From: Clostridia bacterium
GTDB taxonomy: Bacteria > Bacillota > Clostridia > Christensenellales > Borkfalkiaceae
Direction: 5' to 3'
DNA length: 47,721 bases
Assembly: GCA_017463205.1 (NCBI GenBank)
Contig: JAFTPQ010000013.1
Span: 1-47,721 of the forward strand
Shown: in pieces, positions 9,465 through 17,860 of the stretch
Position numbering within the stretch: position 1 is the stretch's first letter
Layout of the letters: the number at the start of each line of letters is the position of its first letter
Position numbers and translations under genes: made by a program
The notes under the pieces: model-generated
Databases searched by the model: none
Told to the model about the DNA's origin: nothing
Seen by the model: only the letters and a program-made list of their open reading frames with translations

Positions 9465-9508
9465 GCTTTATCGGTATATTTTTTACGGTAAAGGGGCGTA
9501 GGAAGGCT

Positions 9509-10747
9509 TTGAAGAAAAAATCATTGAAAGTTTTGTCGGTATTAGGCGCTGTTGCCGTTTGTTTGACGGCGACAGGGTGCGAAGAGGTGATCTCGGCGGT
9601 AAATTCGGCGATCGACAATGTCATCAGCGGCGCGATCGAGGGGCTTACGTCAGAATTGCAAGGCGCGTTGGAAAGCAATTTGGGTGGTACGATCAATAGT
9701 TCGACGGAAGAAGGATCGTCTGTTGAAGACAGTTCGACAACGGAAAATTCATCCGATGAAACCGATTCGTCGGGTAATGCGGGCGGCGATGAAAACGTCG
9801 GCGATGGAGTGGACGATTTAAGCGTGCATTTTCTCAGTTTGGGCAATAAGGTTTCGGGAGATTGTACGTTGATCAAAACGGGCGACGTGGAAGTGTTGAT
9901 CGACGCAGGTTCGACAACAGGCTCTATCGGGACGATCGTTCCGTATATTAAGCAATACTGCACGGACGGGATTTTAGAATACGTGATCGCAACGCATGGG
10001 CATCAAGATCATATTGCGGGTTTTACCAATTCGTCTTCGCAGGGAAAAGGGATATTTGAGAGTTTCGAATGTAAAACCATCATTGATTTCCCCAAAACGA
10101 CGGTGACTTCGAATTTGTATAAAGAATACGTATCTTTGCGGGATGCCGAAGTGGAAACGGGCGCAAAACATTATACGGCGCTGGAATGTTGGAACAATGC
10201 CAACGGCGCGCAAAGAAGTTATACGCTTGGCGAAGGCATCACGTTGCATATTTTATATCAAAAATATTATGAAAGTAGCACGTCTAACGAAAATTACAAT
10301 TCCGTATGTACGTTGATCACGCAAGGGGAGAACAATTATTTGTTTACGGGCGATTTGGAAAAGAGCGGAGAAGAATCGTTGGTGCAAAGCAATCATTTGC
10401 CGAAATGCAAGCTGTTTAAATCGGGACACCACGGCAGTAATACGTCCAATTCAAGCGCGTTGCTTTCGGTGATTCAACCCGAAGTGTTTGTAATTACTTG
10501 CTGTTGCGGCGATCAGTATAACTTTCCTCACCAAGAAACGATCGATACCGTTTCCGTTTATACGCAGCAGGTGTACGTTCCCGGGATGATCGGGACAAGC
10601 GGCGATTACGAGTTGTTAAACGGGAACATCGTCGTCAGCAGTACGGACGGAAAAACGGTGCGGATAGATTGTTCAAACAACAACACGTTGTTTAAAGATA
10701 CGGAATGGTTTAAAAAGAATAGGACAACGCCGAAGAATTGGTTGTAA
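9509..10747 (+). CDS. Lipoprotein with ComEC-like metallo-beta-lactamase domain
   Basis: A 412-residue predicted lipoprotein. The start is TTG 9509 with AGGAAGG just upstream; an ATG at 9443 lies inside the preceding terminator and is rejected. A lysine-rich signal peptide ends at a lipobox with Cys24 (TATGC). Residues about 60-100 are a Ser/Asp/Glu-rich linker. The metallo-beta-lactamase domain follows, with HGHQDH at residues 163-168, a later TGDLE and SGHHGSN; this arrangement matches the ComEC/Rec2-associated subgroup rather than true beta-lactamases. It would act outside the cell, tethered to the membrane. In ComEC this domain is linked to DNA degradation during uptake; whether this protein is a nuclease or phosphodiesterase is not known. 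Confidence 0.85.
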   Translation: MKKKSLKVLSVLGAVAVCLTATGCEEVISAVNSAIDNVISGAIEGLTSELQGALESNLGGTINSSTEEGSSVEDSSTTENSSDETDSSGNAGGDENVGDGVDDLSVHFLSLGNKVSGDCTLIKTGDVEVLIDAGSTTGSIGTIVPYIKQYCTDGILEYVIATHGHQDHIAGFTNSSSQGKGIFESFECKTIIDFPKTTVTSNLYKEYVSLRDAEVETGAKHYTALECWNNANGAQRSYTLGEGITLHILYQKYYESSTSNENYNSVCTLITQGENNYLFTGDLEKSGEESLVQSNHLPKCKLFKSGHHGSNTSNSSALLSVIQPEVFVITCCCGDQYNFPHQETIDTVSVYTQQVYVPGMIGTSGDYELLNGNIVVSSTDGKTVRIDCSNNNTLFKDTEWFKKNRTTPKNWL

Positions 10748-10756
10748 ACGACGCAC

Positions 10757-10806
10757 CCATGTACGCGTTGAAAATAGAATGAGGCAACCATGTATGCGTT
10801 GAAAAA
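10757..10806 (+). repeat. Short downstream motif, tandem copies 2 and 3
   Basis: CCATGTACGCGTTGAAAA at 10757-10774 and CCATGTATGCGTTGAAAA from 10788, 31 bases apart, starting ten bases after the stop of the lipoprotein gene and before tcdA. The flank AAACGACGYACCCATGTACG is shared with the copy at 32065. Both copies would encode peptides beginning Met-Tyr-Ala-Leu-Lys (7 and 23 codons), without a good ribosome binding site. Confidence 0.55.
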
Positions 10807-10833
10807 GATAGGCGGTAAAAAGAGAGGGGATTT

Positions 10834-11532
10834 ATGCAGTTTTCAAGGACGTCGCTTTTGATCGGACAAAAAGGCGTTGAAAAATTGAAAAACGCGCGCG
10901 TGGCGGTGTTTGGGATTGGCGGCGTTGGCGGATTTGTAGTGGAAGCGTTGGCGAGAAGCGGCGTCGGAGCGATCGATCTGATCGACAAAGACGTGGTAAG
11001 CGAAAGCAATCTCAACCGCCAGATTATTGCGCTTCATTCTACCATCGGGCGGCTGAAAACGGACGTAATGGCAGAGCGGGTGAAGGATATTTCACCGAAT
11101 ACCGCCGTCAAAACGCATAACGTGTTTTATTTGCCCGAAACGGCAACGCAATTCGATTTTTCGGAGTATGATTACGTAGTGGACGCGATCGACACAGTGA
11201 GCGGAAAGATCGCGCTGATCGAAAACGCCAAACGGTGCAACACGCCGATCATATCGTCGATGGGGACGGGAAATAAGCTGGACGCAACGGCGTTTGAGGT
11301 GGCGGATATATCCAAAACCAGTGTTTGTCCGTTGGCGCGGGTGATGCGCAGGGAATTGAAAAAACGTGGGATCGAACACGTAAAAGTGTTATATTCGAAA
11401 GAAGAACCGCTTCCCTCGCAATTGAAAGATGAAGAAAGCGGAAAACCGATTCCCGGCAGTATCGCCTTTGTTCCGTCCGTGGCGGGACTGATGATTGCAG
11501 GCGAAGTGATAAAAGATTTGATGAAAAAGTAA
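10834..11532 (+). CDS. tcdA: tRNA threonylcarbamoyladenosine dehydratase (ThiF/E1-like)
   Basis: A 232-residue ATP-dependent enzyme of the E1/ThiF superfamily. TcdA/YgdL proteins cyclise t6A37 in tRNA to ct6A. Visible features are the nucleotide-binding GIGGVGGFVVEAL (residues about 28-40), DxD-like LIDKDVVSESNLNRQ, the VVDAIDTVSGK segment and a C-terminal SIAFVPSVAGLMIAG, all typical of TcdA. No C-terminal rhodanese or ubiquitin-like partner is nearby, which separates it from MoeB/ThiF. The start has GAGAGGGG upstream with good spacing. Confidence 0.9.
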   Translation: MQFSRTSLLIGQKGVEKLKNARVAVFGIGGVGGFVVEALARSGVGAIDLIDKDVVSESNLNRQIIALHSTIGRLKTDVMAERVKDISPNTAVKTHNVFYLPETATQFDFSEYDYVVDAIDTVSGKIALIENAKRCNTPIISSMGTGNKLDATAFEVADISKTSVCPLARVMRRELKKRGIEHVKVLYSKEEPLPSQLKDEESGKPIPGSIAFVPSVAGLMIAGEVIKDLMKK

Positions 11533-11548
11533 AAAAAGCTGATAAAAA

Positions 11549-11613
11549 ACGCCTTATTGATCGCATTTCAAACGTTTTGACGTTCGCGATGCGTTCGACG
11601 AGGCGTGTTTATT
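11549..11613 (+). terminator. Branched hairpin, probable terminator of tcdA
   Basis: Nested inverted repeats: ACGCCT (11549-11554) with AGGCGT (11601-11606) as an outer stem, ATCGC with GCGAT inside, and AACGT-TTTG-ACGTT at the tip. The outer stem can extend with the flanking A/T runs and is followed by GTTTATTT. Confidence 0.5.
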
Positions 11614-11685
11614 TAGTCGTTTTTTGCGGTTACGTATGCTTAATCCTAAAAGCTAGCTGCGGTTGGGCAAGACAGTATAGAAAAA

Positions 11686-11721
11686 CACCGTTACGGCTAT
11701 ACCGTAACGGTGAAATTTTTT
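11686..11721. terminator. Bidirectional terminator between tcdA and the serpin gene
   Basis: Perfect 11-bp stem (11686-11696 with 11702-11712), 5-base loop, six Ts on the plus side and five As before it that become Ts on the minus strand. It lies between two convergent genes and is only 17 bases past the end of the serpin gene. Confidence 0.9.
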
Positions 11722-11738
11722 ATGGAGAAAGTTGCCGT

Positions 11739-12986
11739 TTACAAATTGCCGACGACGCCGATAAACAAAGGCAAACCGTTGGCGTTGTCTACGATGGCGT
11801 ATAAAAAGGGACGATCCAAAATAATACGCACCTCTTGTTCGGGCGCTATCGCCGTGTCTTTCATACCGCCCATCGTGATCGCCGCCGCCTTTGTGCCGTT
11901 GCGGCTGACGTCGATAAACGTTTTTTGCTTGACGAAATCGCAGTACAGCCCCACGTCGCTCATATTACTGAAATCCGCTAAGCCGCGGTCAAACATATCC
12001 GTCACACCCAGCGCCTGCAACGCTTCGTTCAATAACATATCCGTTTTATACGTAAATTCGGGTAGACCCGCTTTTACGGTGCGGCGGGAACGCCCTTCCC
12101 ACATCGCGTTCCAACGCTCGCCGCTGAAATTTTCCACATAATCGTAAATATCGACTCCCTCATTGGGTAAAATACCGACAAAACTGTATCGATCTCCTTT
12201 ATAGGGGCGAGTGAACCCAACGGCTTTTTCGCCGTCCTCCAAATAAATGTGTTCGTCCGAATACATCATTTTCACCGTGGAAGAACTGCCGCCGTCATTA
12301 TAAAACGCGCGGTCTTGTACGTCGCTCTTTTCATATTTCACGTTCCATTTTGCGTCAAAATCCAACGCATTGATCAAATACATCACGGCGTCGCTCGGCA
12401 CGTTGTCCAAAATTTTATCGATTTTCCCTTTGGTTTTGTTATAACACCAGTTGTTGATATCCGTCAGCGTGGTGCTGTCAAACGGAGCTAAATACGCTTG
12501 CGCGCCGTACCAATCGGCGTTCGTTTGTAAAAATTCGGGAAGCACGTTTACGCTGTTTTCCTTGATCCATATGGAGTTTGCAAGATTCACTTCGCAATCG
12601 TCGCCGCTGTACAAAGAAGAAACGTATGCGTACGACGCGCGATTGAATTCGTCGATCGGCAAACCGAATAGATTCTCTAATTGCGCCAACGTTTCGCCGT
12701 TTGCGCCGTTTGCGATCAAGGCGAGGCATTGCGCCGCCGAAAGAGGGGAAGTCAAATCGTTGTTTCCGTCTTTCGTAATCGTTTTCTGCAACAGAGAAAC
12801 GGAAAAGTTTGCCATCGCGCTTTTAAAAGCGTCGTTCACTTCGCCGCCGTCCGTCGCTTGTCGGGCGTATTTTGCGGAAAGTTCTTCCGCAGACACCTTT
12901 TTTTCTTGGAAACCGCAAGCGGAAAAGGAAAATGCGCACGATAATGCGCCGATCAAAGCGGTCATTTTTAAAATGCGTTTTTTCAT
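11739..12986 (-). CDS. Serpin (serine protease inhibitor) lipoprotein
   Basis: A 415-residue serpin with a lipoprotein signal peptide (Lys/Arg-rich start, hydrophobic stretch, lipobox FSAC with Cys24). The serpin core shows LTSPLSAAQCLALIANGA near residues 78-95, LINALDFDAKW, and the C-terminal RPFLYAI and PLFIGVV. The reactive-loop hinge reads GTKAAAIT, with small residues at P12-P9 as in inhibitory serpins, so suicide-type inhibition is likely. P1 is uncertain (around KDTAIA), because the loop is a few residues longer than in alpha-1-antitrypsin. It would be displayed on the outer surface, perhaps against host or neighbour proteases. The start has AAGGAGG seven bases upstream. Confidence 0.93.
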   Translation of the reverse strand: MKKRILKMTALIGALSCAFSFSACGFQEKKVSAEELSAKYARQATDGGEVNDAFKSAMANFSVSLLQKTITKDGNNDLTSPLSAAQCLALIANGANGETLAQLENLFGLPIDEFNRASYAYVSSLYSGDDCEVNLANSIWIKENSVNVLPEFLQTNADWYGAQAYLAPFDSTTLTDINNWCYNKTKGKIDKILDNVPSDAVMYLINALDFDAKWNVKYEKSDVQDRAFYNDGGSSSTVKMMYSDEHIYLEDGEKAVGFTRPYKGDRYSFVGILPNEGVDIYDYVENFSGERWNAMWEGRSRRTVKAGLPEFTYKTDMLLNEALQALGVTDMFDRGLADFSNMSDVGLYCDFVKQKTFIDVSRNGTKAAAITMGGMKDTAIAPEQEVRIILDRPFLYAIVDNANGLPLFIGVVGNL

Positions 12987-13112
12987 ATTGTATCCTCCTT
13001 ATCAGGGCGTTTTTCAAATCGTTTTTACGCCTTTGCATATATATAACGTTGCGGAACGGCAAATTACTCACTATTTTTCCGTTTTTTTTGAAAATTTATC
13101 CAAAAAATTAAG

Positions 13113-13158
13113 AAAAGCAAGCCGATTGTCGAAAAAACGTCGAGAAAGGCTTGCTTTT
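13113..13158 (-). terminator. Intrinsic terminator downstream of metA
   Basis: Perfect 11-bp stem AAAAGCAAGCC (13113-13123) with GGCTTGCTTTT (13148-13158). On the minus strand it lies ten bases past the metA stop and ends in TTTT. It also has six Ts on the plus strand. Confidence 0.82.
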
Positions 13159-13167
13159 TTACACCGA

Positions 13168-14082
13168 TTACACTTGTTTAATGTCGTAAGGCGTACTTTG
13201 ATATACGAAATAATTCAACCAGTTGGAAAACAGCAAATGCGCGTGTCCGCGCCACGAAACCAACGGCGGTTGCGTCGGATCGTCGTTCGGGAAATAATGG
13301 ACGGGGATCTTGATGGGTTTTCCTTGCGACAGATCGCGCAAATATTCGTTTTTCAACGTGTCCGCGTCGTATTCCGAATGTCCCGTAATGAAAAATTGCC
13401 GTCCGTTTTTTGCCGATACGGCATAAACGCCTGTTTCTGTAGACGACGCCAAAATTTTTAAATCGCTCACTTGTTCGATATCTTCGCGAAGGACGGTCGT
13501 GTGACGGGATTGCGGTACGTAAAACACGTCGTCAAAGCCACGGAACAACATCGATTTTTTATGCTCCGCCCGATGCGGAAACACGCCGAACATCTTTTCG
13601 GGGACTTCATATTTTTTAATGCCGTAATGATAATACAGCCCCGCTTGCGCGCCCCAACAAACGTGCAGAGTGCTGTGTACGTGCGTTTTGCTCCATTCCA
13701 TGATCGAGCACAATTCTTGCCAATATTCCACTTCCTCAAAAGGCATATGTTCGACGGGCGCGCCCGTGATGATCATACCGTCGAAATTTTCCTCTTTTAC
13801 GTCGTCGAAGGTTTTATAAAAAGCCAAAAGATGTTCTTCCGCAACGTTTTTCGATTGATGGGATTTGGTGTGGATCAACTCCATTTCCACTTGCAAAGGG
13901 GAATTTCCCAAAAGCCGTGCAAATTGCGTTTCCGTTTCTATTTTTTTCGGCATCAAATTCAACACCAAAATCCGCAGAGGACGAATGTCTTGCGTGATCG
14001 CACGGTGTTCGGTCATAACGAAAATATTTTCGCTTTCCAGCGTTTTAACGGCGGGGAGGTTGTTGGGGATCTTAATAGGCAT
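13168..14082 (-). CDS. metA: Homoserine O-acetyltransferase of the MetA family
   Basis: A 304-residue MetA-family enzyme that acylates the homoserine hydroxyl in methionine synthesis. The catalytic Cys142 (HVCWGAQ), His235 and Glu237 (GHSEYD) are at the canonical positions. Residue 111 is Glu (GAPVEHMPF). In published work on this family Glu111 goes with acetyl-CoA use and Gly111 with succinyl-CoA, so the product is predicted to be O-acetylhomoserine even though the family is often named succinyltransferase. The downstream-acting MetY is encoded just upstream, 71 bases away on the same strand, which agrees. AAGGTGA lies seven bases before the start. Confidence 0.94.
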   Translation of the reverse strand: MPIKIPNNLPAVKTLESENIFVMTEHRAITQDIRPLRILVLNLMPKKIETETQFARLLGNSPLQVEMELIHTKSHQSKNVAEEHLLAFYKTFDDVKEENFDGMIITGAPVEHMPFEEVEYWQELCSIMEWSKTHVHSTLHVCWGAQAGLYYHYGIKKYEVPEKMFGVFPHRAEHKKSMLFRGFDDVFYVPQSRHTTVLREDIEQVSDLKILASSTETGVYAVSAKNGRQFFITGHSEYDADTLKNEYLRDLSQGKPIKIPVHYFPNDDPTQPPLVSWRGHAHLLFSNWLNYFVYQSTPYDIKQV

Positions 14083-14153
14083 AATGCGTCACCTTATTTT
14101 TTTTGTTTTTTTCGGGAAGGGCAAACGGATAACGTTTGAAAAATGTACAACGC

Positions 14154-15440
14154 TTAAAGGATTGCCAACGCCTGTTCGATATCGGCGATCAAATCTTGAT
14201 AATTTTCAATGCCGCAGGAAAGACGAACCAAATCGCCGGGAACGCCCGCCGCGATCAATTCTTCTTCATTCATTTGACGATGCGTTGCGCTGGCAGGATG
14301 CAAACAGCAACTGCGCGCGTCGGCAACGTGCGTTTCGATCGCAATGATCCGCAACGCTTTCATAAACTTTTCCGCCGCCGCTCTGCCGCCTTTTACGCCG
14401 AAACTCACCACGCCGCAAGTGCCGTTCGGCATATATTTTTGCGCCGTTTGATAATAACGGTTAGAGGGCAAGCCGGGATAATTTACCCAACCGATTTTTT
14501 CGTTACTTTCCAAATATTCCGCCACTTTTTGAGCGTTGAAACAATGCCGTTCCATGCGCACGTGCAAACTTTCCAAGCCGAGGTTTAAATAAAACGCGCT
14601 TTGCGGCGATTGCGTGCAACCGAAATCACGCATCAGTTGCGCCGTCGCTTTGGTGATAAACGCGCCGCCTTGTCCAAATTTTTCCGCATACGTAATGCCG
14701 TGATAGCTGGCGTCGGGCGTGCAAAGTCCGGGGAATTTTTCCGCATGCGCCATCCAATCGAATTTACCCGAATCCACGATACAACCGCCGACAGCAACAC
14801 CATGACCGTCCATGTATTTGGTGGTGGAATGGGTTACGATGTCTGCGCCGAACTCAAACGGACGGCAGTTGATAGGGGTGGCGAAAGTGTTGTCGAGGAT
14901 AAGGGGAACGCCGTGCGCGTGCGCCGCCGTTGCGAATTTTTCAATATCCAACACCGTCAAAGCAGGGTTTGCGATCGTTTCGCCAAACACAGCCTTGGTG
15001 TTGGGGCGGAACGCCGCGTTCAGTTCTTCCGCGCTGCAATCGGGGGACACAAACGTAAAATCAATGCCCATTTTTTTCATCGTAACGGCAAACAGATTGT
15101 ACGTGCCGCCGTAAATAGAGGAGGAGGAAATTACGTGATCGCCGCAACTTGCGATGTTGAAGACGGAGAAAAAATTTGCCGCTTGTCCCGATGATAATAA
15201 CATTGCCGCGCTACCGCCTTCCAAAGCACAAATTTTTGCCGCTACCGTGTCGCAGGTGGGATTTTGCAAACGGGAATAAAAATATCCGCTCGCTTCCAAA
15301 TCGAACAATTTTCCCATATCTTCGCTGGTGGCGTATTTAAAAGTCGTGCTTTGCACGATAGGCACTTGTCTGGGTTCGCCGTTGCCGGGTGCATACCCGC
15401 CCTGTACGCAAGTCGTTTCTATTTTGCATTGTTTTTTCAT
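14154..15440 (-). CDS. metY: O-acetylhomoserine sulfhydrylase / aminocarboxypropyltransferase
   Basis: A 428-residue PLP enzyme of the Cys/Met metabolism family that converts O-acetylhomoserine plus sulfide to homocysteine. The PLP lysine is in HSTTKYMDGHG; SSGQAAN near the N-terminal third and YSRLQNPT bind cofactor and substrate. Length and the FVSPD/ETIANPAL region fit MetY rather than the shorter cystathionine gamma-synthases (about 380-400 residues). It is first in the metY-metA operon. AGGAGAG precedes the ATG. The promoter ends about 85 bases upstream of the start, leaving little room for a SAM riboswitch, and none is seen. Confidence 0.94.
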   Translation of the reverse strand: MKKQCKIETTCVQGGYAPGNGEPRQVPIVQSTTFKYATSEDMGKLFDLEASGYFYSRLQNPTCDTVAAKICALEGGSAAMLLSSGQAANFFSVFNIASCGDHVISSSSIYGGTYNLFAVTMKKMGIDFTFVSPDCSAEELNAAFRPNTKAVFGETIANPALTVLDIEKFATAAHAHGVPLILDNTFATPINCRPFEFGADIVTHSTTKYMDGHGVAVGGCIVDSGKFDWMAHAEKFPGLCTPDASYHGITYAEKFGQGGAFITKATAQLMRDFGCTQSPQSAFYLNLGLESLHVRMERHCFNAQKVAEYLESNEKIGWVNYPGLPSNRYYQTAQKYMPNGTCGVVSFGVKGGRAAAEKFMKALRIIAIETHVADARSCCLHPASATHRQMNEEELIAAGVPGDLVRLSCGIENYQDLIADIEQALAIL

Positions 15441-15525
15441 GATCGCTCTCCTGCGCGTGCGCGTGCCGCTTGAAATATTTTTTCGCCGTTACGTGTGCGC
15501 GACTTTATTGATTTTGTTTAGAGCT

Positions 15526-15554
15526 ATTATAGCATAAGCGGCTTAATTCGTCAA
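15526..15554 (-). promoter_or_regulatory. Sigma-A promoter of metY-metA
   Basis: On the minus strand TTGACG (15554-15549), 17-base spacer and perfect TATAAT (15531-15526). On the plus side two copies of GTATTTTCA lie just beyond, at about 15555-15575. Confidence 0.82.
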
Positions 15555-15635
15555 GTATTTTCAGGTATTTTCAAGTATGCGGATAAAAACCTTTTCGTGG
15601 GGCAAACTATAAAGGAAAATAAGGCGAGGTGGACA

Positions 15636-17786
15636 ATGAAAAAGAGAACGGTTTTGTGTTTTTGCGCGGCGGTTTGCGCTTGCGGTGCGTTTACAGGTTG
15701 TAAAAAGGAAACGGAGGACGATTTTTTAAACGACGTCGTCGTTCGAGAACATTACGATTCCGTTTACGGCGCGATCGGGGAAAACGTGACGATCGATATG
15801 GTGACGGAGAAAGAGGACGGCAAAGCGTATGCGACGGTGGATGGCACGGAATACGAATTGGGTATGGACTTTTTATCCATGGCGATGGTGTATAACGTTA
15901 CGCCCGTAGGCAGGTATCAAACGCCGACGGAGGTGTACAACGAATGGTGGCGGCTGTTTATGCAACGCTGGAATCTGCTCCTTCCCGAAGTGCCTTTGTA
16001 TTCCAATCAATATTACGATATTTATAACGCCAAGATCGACCGCTTGCAAACCAATCCCTATTGGAATGCCACCAACGCGATCGTGGGGGCGAAAGTGACG
16101 TCGGGGGACAACGCCGTCATTTTGGGCAGCAACACCGAATTGACGGGCGCATTTCGCAACGCCGCGTTTGGGAAGTCTGCGCCGGGCGCTGCCGATCTGG
16201 CGATCGAAACGCTGACAAGCGGATATTCCACCGTCGTTACGGACATGGGTGGCACGTATGTGTGGGCGGATACGAAAATATTGCCCTCGCACTCCGAAAG
16301 AAAAAACGAGGACGGAACAAAAACGTTTACGATGAAAATTGCCGCCGACCTGACGTTTTCGGACGGTTCGCCCATTTATGCCGAGCATTATCTCGTAGGG
16401 CTTTTGGCAGGAAGCAGTAAGGTGATGAAAGAGGCGGGCGGCGGCGAGGCGGCAGGATTGCAATTGTACGGTTATGAAGACTTTAACGCTTACGGCGGGC
16501 AAGGATCGCCCGTTCCCTTTCAAGGGGTGCGGTTGTTGGATAAATACACGTTTTCGGTGACGGTGAAGAAAGAATACGCCGATTATTATTACGCATTGCG
16601 TTACGCGGCGTTTACGCCTGTCCCGACGTCGTTGTATATCGGAAACTATGCGATCAAAGACGACGGAAACGGGGCGTATATCGAGCAGGGATTTTATGAA
16701 AATGAAGAAAAAAACGGAGTGACGGGTTATAAAATGTCGAACGTCATCGTGAAAAACGTAAATGAAACTTCGGCGGCGGCATTTCCCTATTCCGGTCCGT
16801 ATTCGGTGGAAAGTTACGATCAAAGCGCGAAAGTGGCGACGTTAAAGCGGAACGCTCGGTATAAAGGGGATCATCGCGGCGTGCCGTCGATCGATAAAAT
16901 TTCCTATGTAAAAATCGTTCCCGAAACGCAGTTGGATCAGTTGCGGCAGGGTAGAGTGGACGTATTGGCGTCGGTGACGGGCGGAGAAGAAACGAAAGCG
17001 GCGCTCAGCGTGGTGGACGGCGTTAAATTTAAAGAAACGCATTACGATCGGGCAGGGTATGGCAAATTGGCGTTCCGTTGCGATTTCGGACCTACGCAGT
17101 TTGAGGAAGTGCGCCGCGCCGTTGCGTACACCATAGACAGAAACGAGTTTGCGCAAACCTTTACGGGCGGTTACGGAAGCGTGGTAGACGCGCCTTATTA
17201 TACGGGCTCGGCAACCTATCAGGCTGTGAAAGACAAGTTGAAATTAAACCGATACGAATACAGCGTGGAGAAGGCGAAAGAGGAATTGCGAAACGGCGGC
17301 TGGATATACAATGCGGACGGCGGCGCGTACGACGAGGCGAAAGGTGGCGTGCGATATAAAAAATTGAGCGGTTATCAATTGTCGTATAACAATTTGGCGT
17401 TTGCGGCGGTGGACGGAAAATACCGCACGTTGAAAAGGGACGGCGAGTATTATATGCCGTTGGTCATCAATTGGATGGGAACGCAACCAAACCCCGTCAC
17501 CGATCAATTGATCACGGCGTGGCAAAACAATCCCAACGCAGGGGCGAAGATCGGGGCGTATCTCACGTATACGTCGGGGGATATGACGTCGGCGTTGTAC
17601 GGAGAATATTACCAAATGCCTGCGTATGGATTTACGCGCGCTCGGTTCGGGGCGGTGAATTTCGCTACGGGATTTACCAGCGCGGCGTACGATCAGGCGT
17701 TTTCTTGGACGCTCGATCCGGCGATGTACGACAATTACAGTGCCAATTATTTGCGCGACGAGGCGGACTATTTGAAAAAAGACTGA
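15636..17786 (+). CDS. oppA: Peptide ABC transporter substrate-binding lipoprotein (SBP family 5)
   Basis: A 716-residue extracellular binding protein of an oligopeptide/dipeptide-type importer. A Lys/Arg start, hydrophobic core and lipobox FTGC (Cys at about residue 24) mark a lipoprotein. The family-5 signature region is seen around KIAADLTFSDGSPIYAEHYL, and later VATLKRNARYKG and AVAYTIDRNEFAQTF, as in OppA. It is longer than typical OppA (about 540 residues), with an extra N-terminal region of about 150 residues before the core. ATG 15636 has GAGGTGG upstream; an ATG at 15597 has no ribosome binding site. It heads the five-gene transporter operon. Confidence 0.9.
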   Translation: MKKRTVLCFCAAVCACGAFTGCKKETEDDFLNDVVVREHYDSVYGAIGENVTIDMVTEKEDGKAYATVDGTEYELGMDFLSMAMVYNVTPVGRYQTPTEVYNEWWRLFMQRWNLLLPEVPLYSNQYYDIYNAKIDRLQTNPYWNATNAIVGAKVTSGDNAVILGSNTELTGAFRNAAFGKSAPGAADLAIETLTSGYSTVVTDMGGTYVWADTKILPSHSERKNEDGTKTFTMKIAADLTFSDGSPIYAEHYLVGLLAGSSKVMKEAGGGEAAGLQLYGYEDFNAYGGQGSPVPFQGVRLLDKYTFSVTVKKEYADYYYALRYAAFTPVPTSLYIGNYAIKDDGNGAYIEQGFYENEEKNGVTGYKMSNVIVKNVNETSAAAFPYSGPYSVESYDQSAKVATLKRNARYKGDHRGVPSIDKISYVKIVPETQLDQLRQGRVDVLASVTGGEETKAALSVVDGVKFKETHYDRAGYGKLAFRCDFGPTQFEEVRRAVAYTIDRNEFAQTFTGGYGSVVDAPYYTGSATYQAVKDKLKLNRYEYSVEKAKEELRNGGWIYNADGGAYDEAKGGVRYKKLSGYQLSYNNLAFAAVDGKYRTLKRDGEYYMPLVINWMGTQPNPVTDQLITAWQNNPNAGAKIGAYLTYTSGDMTSALYGEYYQMPAYGFTRARFGAVNFATGFTSAAYDQAFSWTLDPAMYDNYSANYLRDEADYLKKD

Positions 17787-17860
17787 AACCGAAATAGCGG
17801 CTGTGTGGGCAAAATCGTTCTTGTGGACAAGAAAAACGCGAAACGAAAGGGGAGAGAGAT

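Noticed and set aside
7189-9963. Long open frame of 924 codons on the minus strand
   Set aside because: It lies opposite the clear PFL genes, has a composition rich in Arg/His/Phe typical of an antisense shadow, and shows no motif.
15441-15530. SAM riboswitch or T-box before metY
   Set aside because: Only about 80 bases lie between promoter and start, and no conserved riboswitch core or terminator pair is visible.
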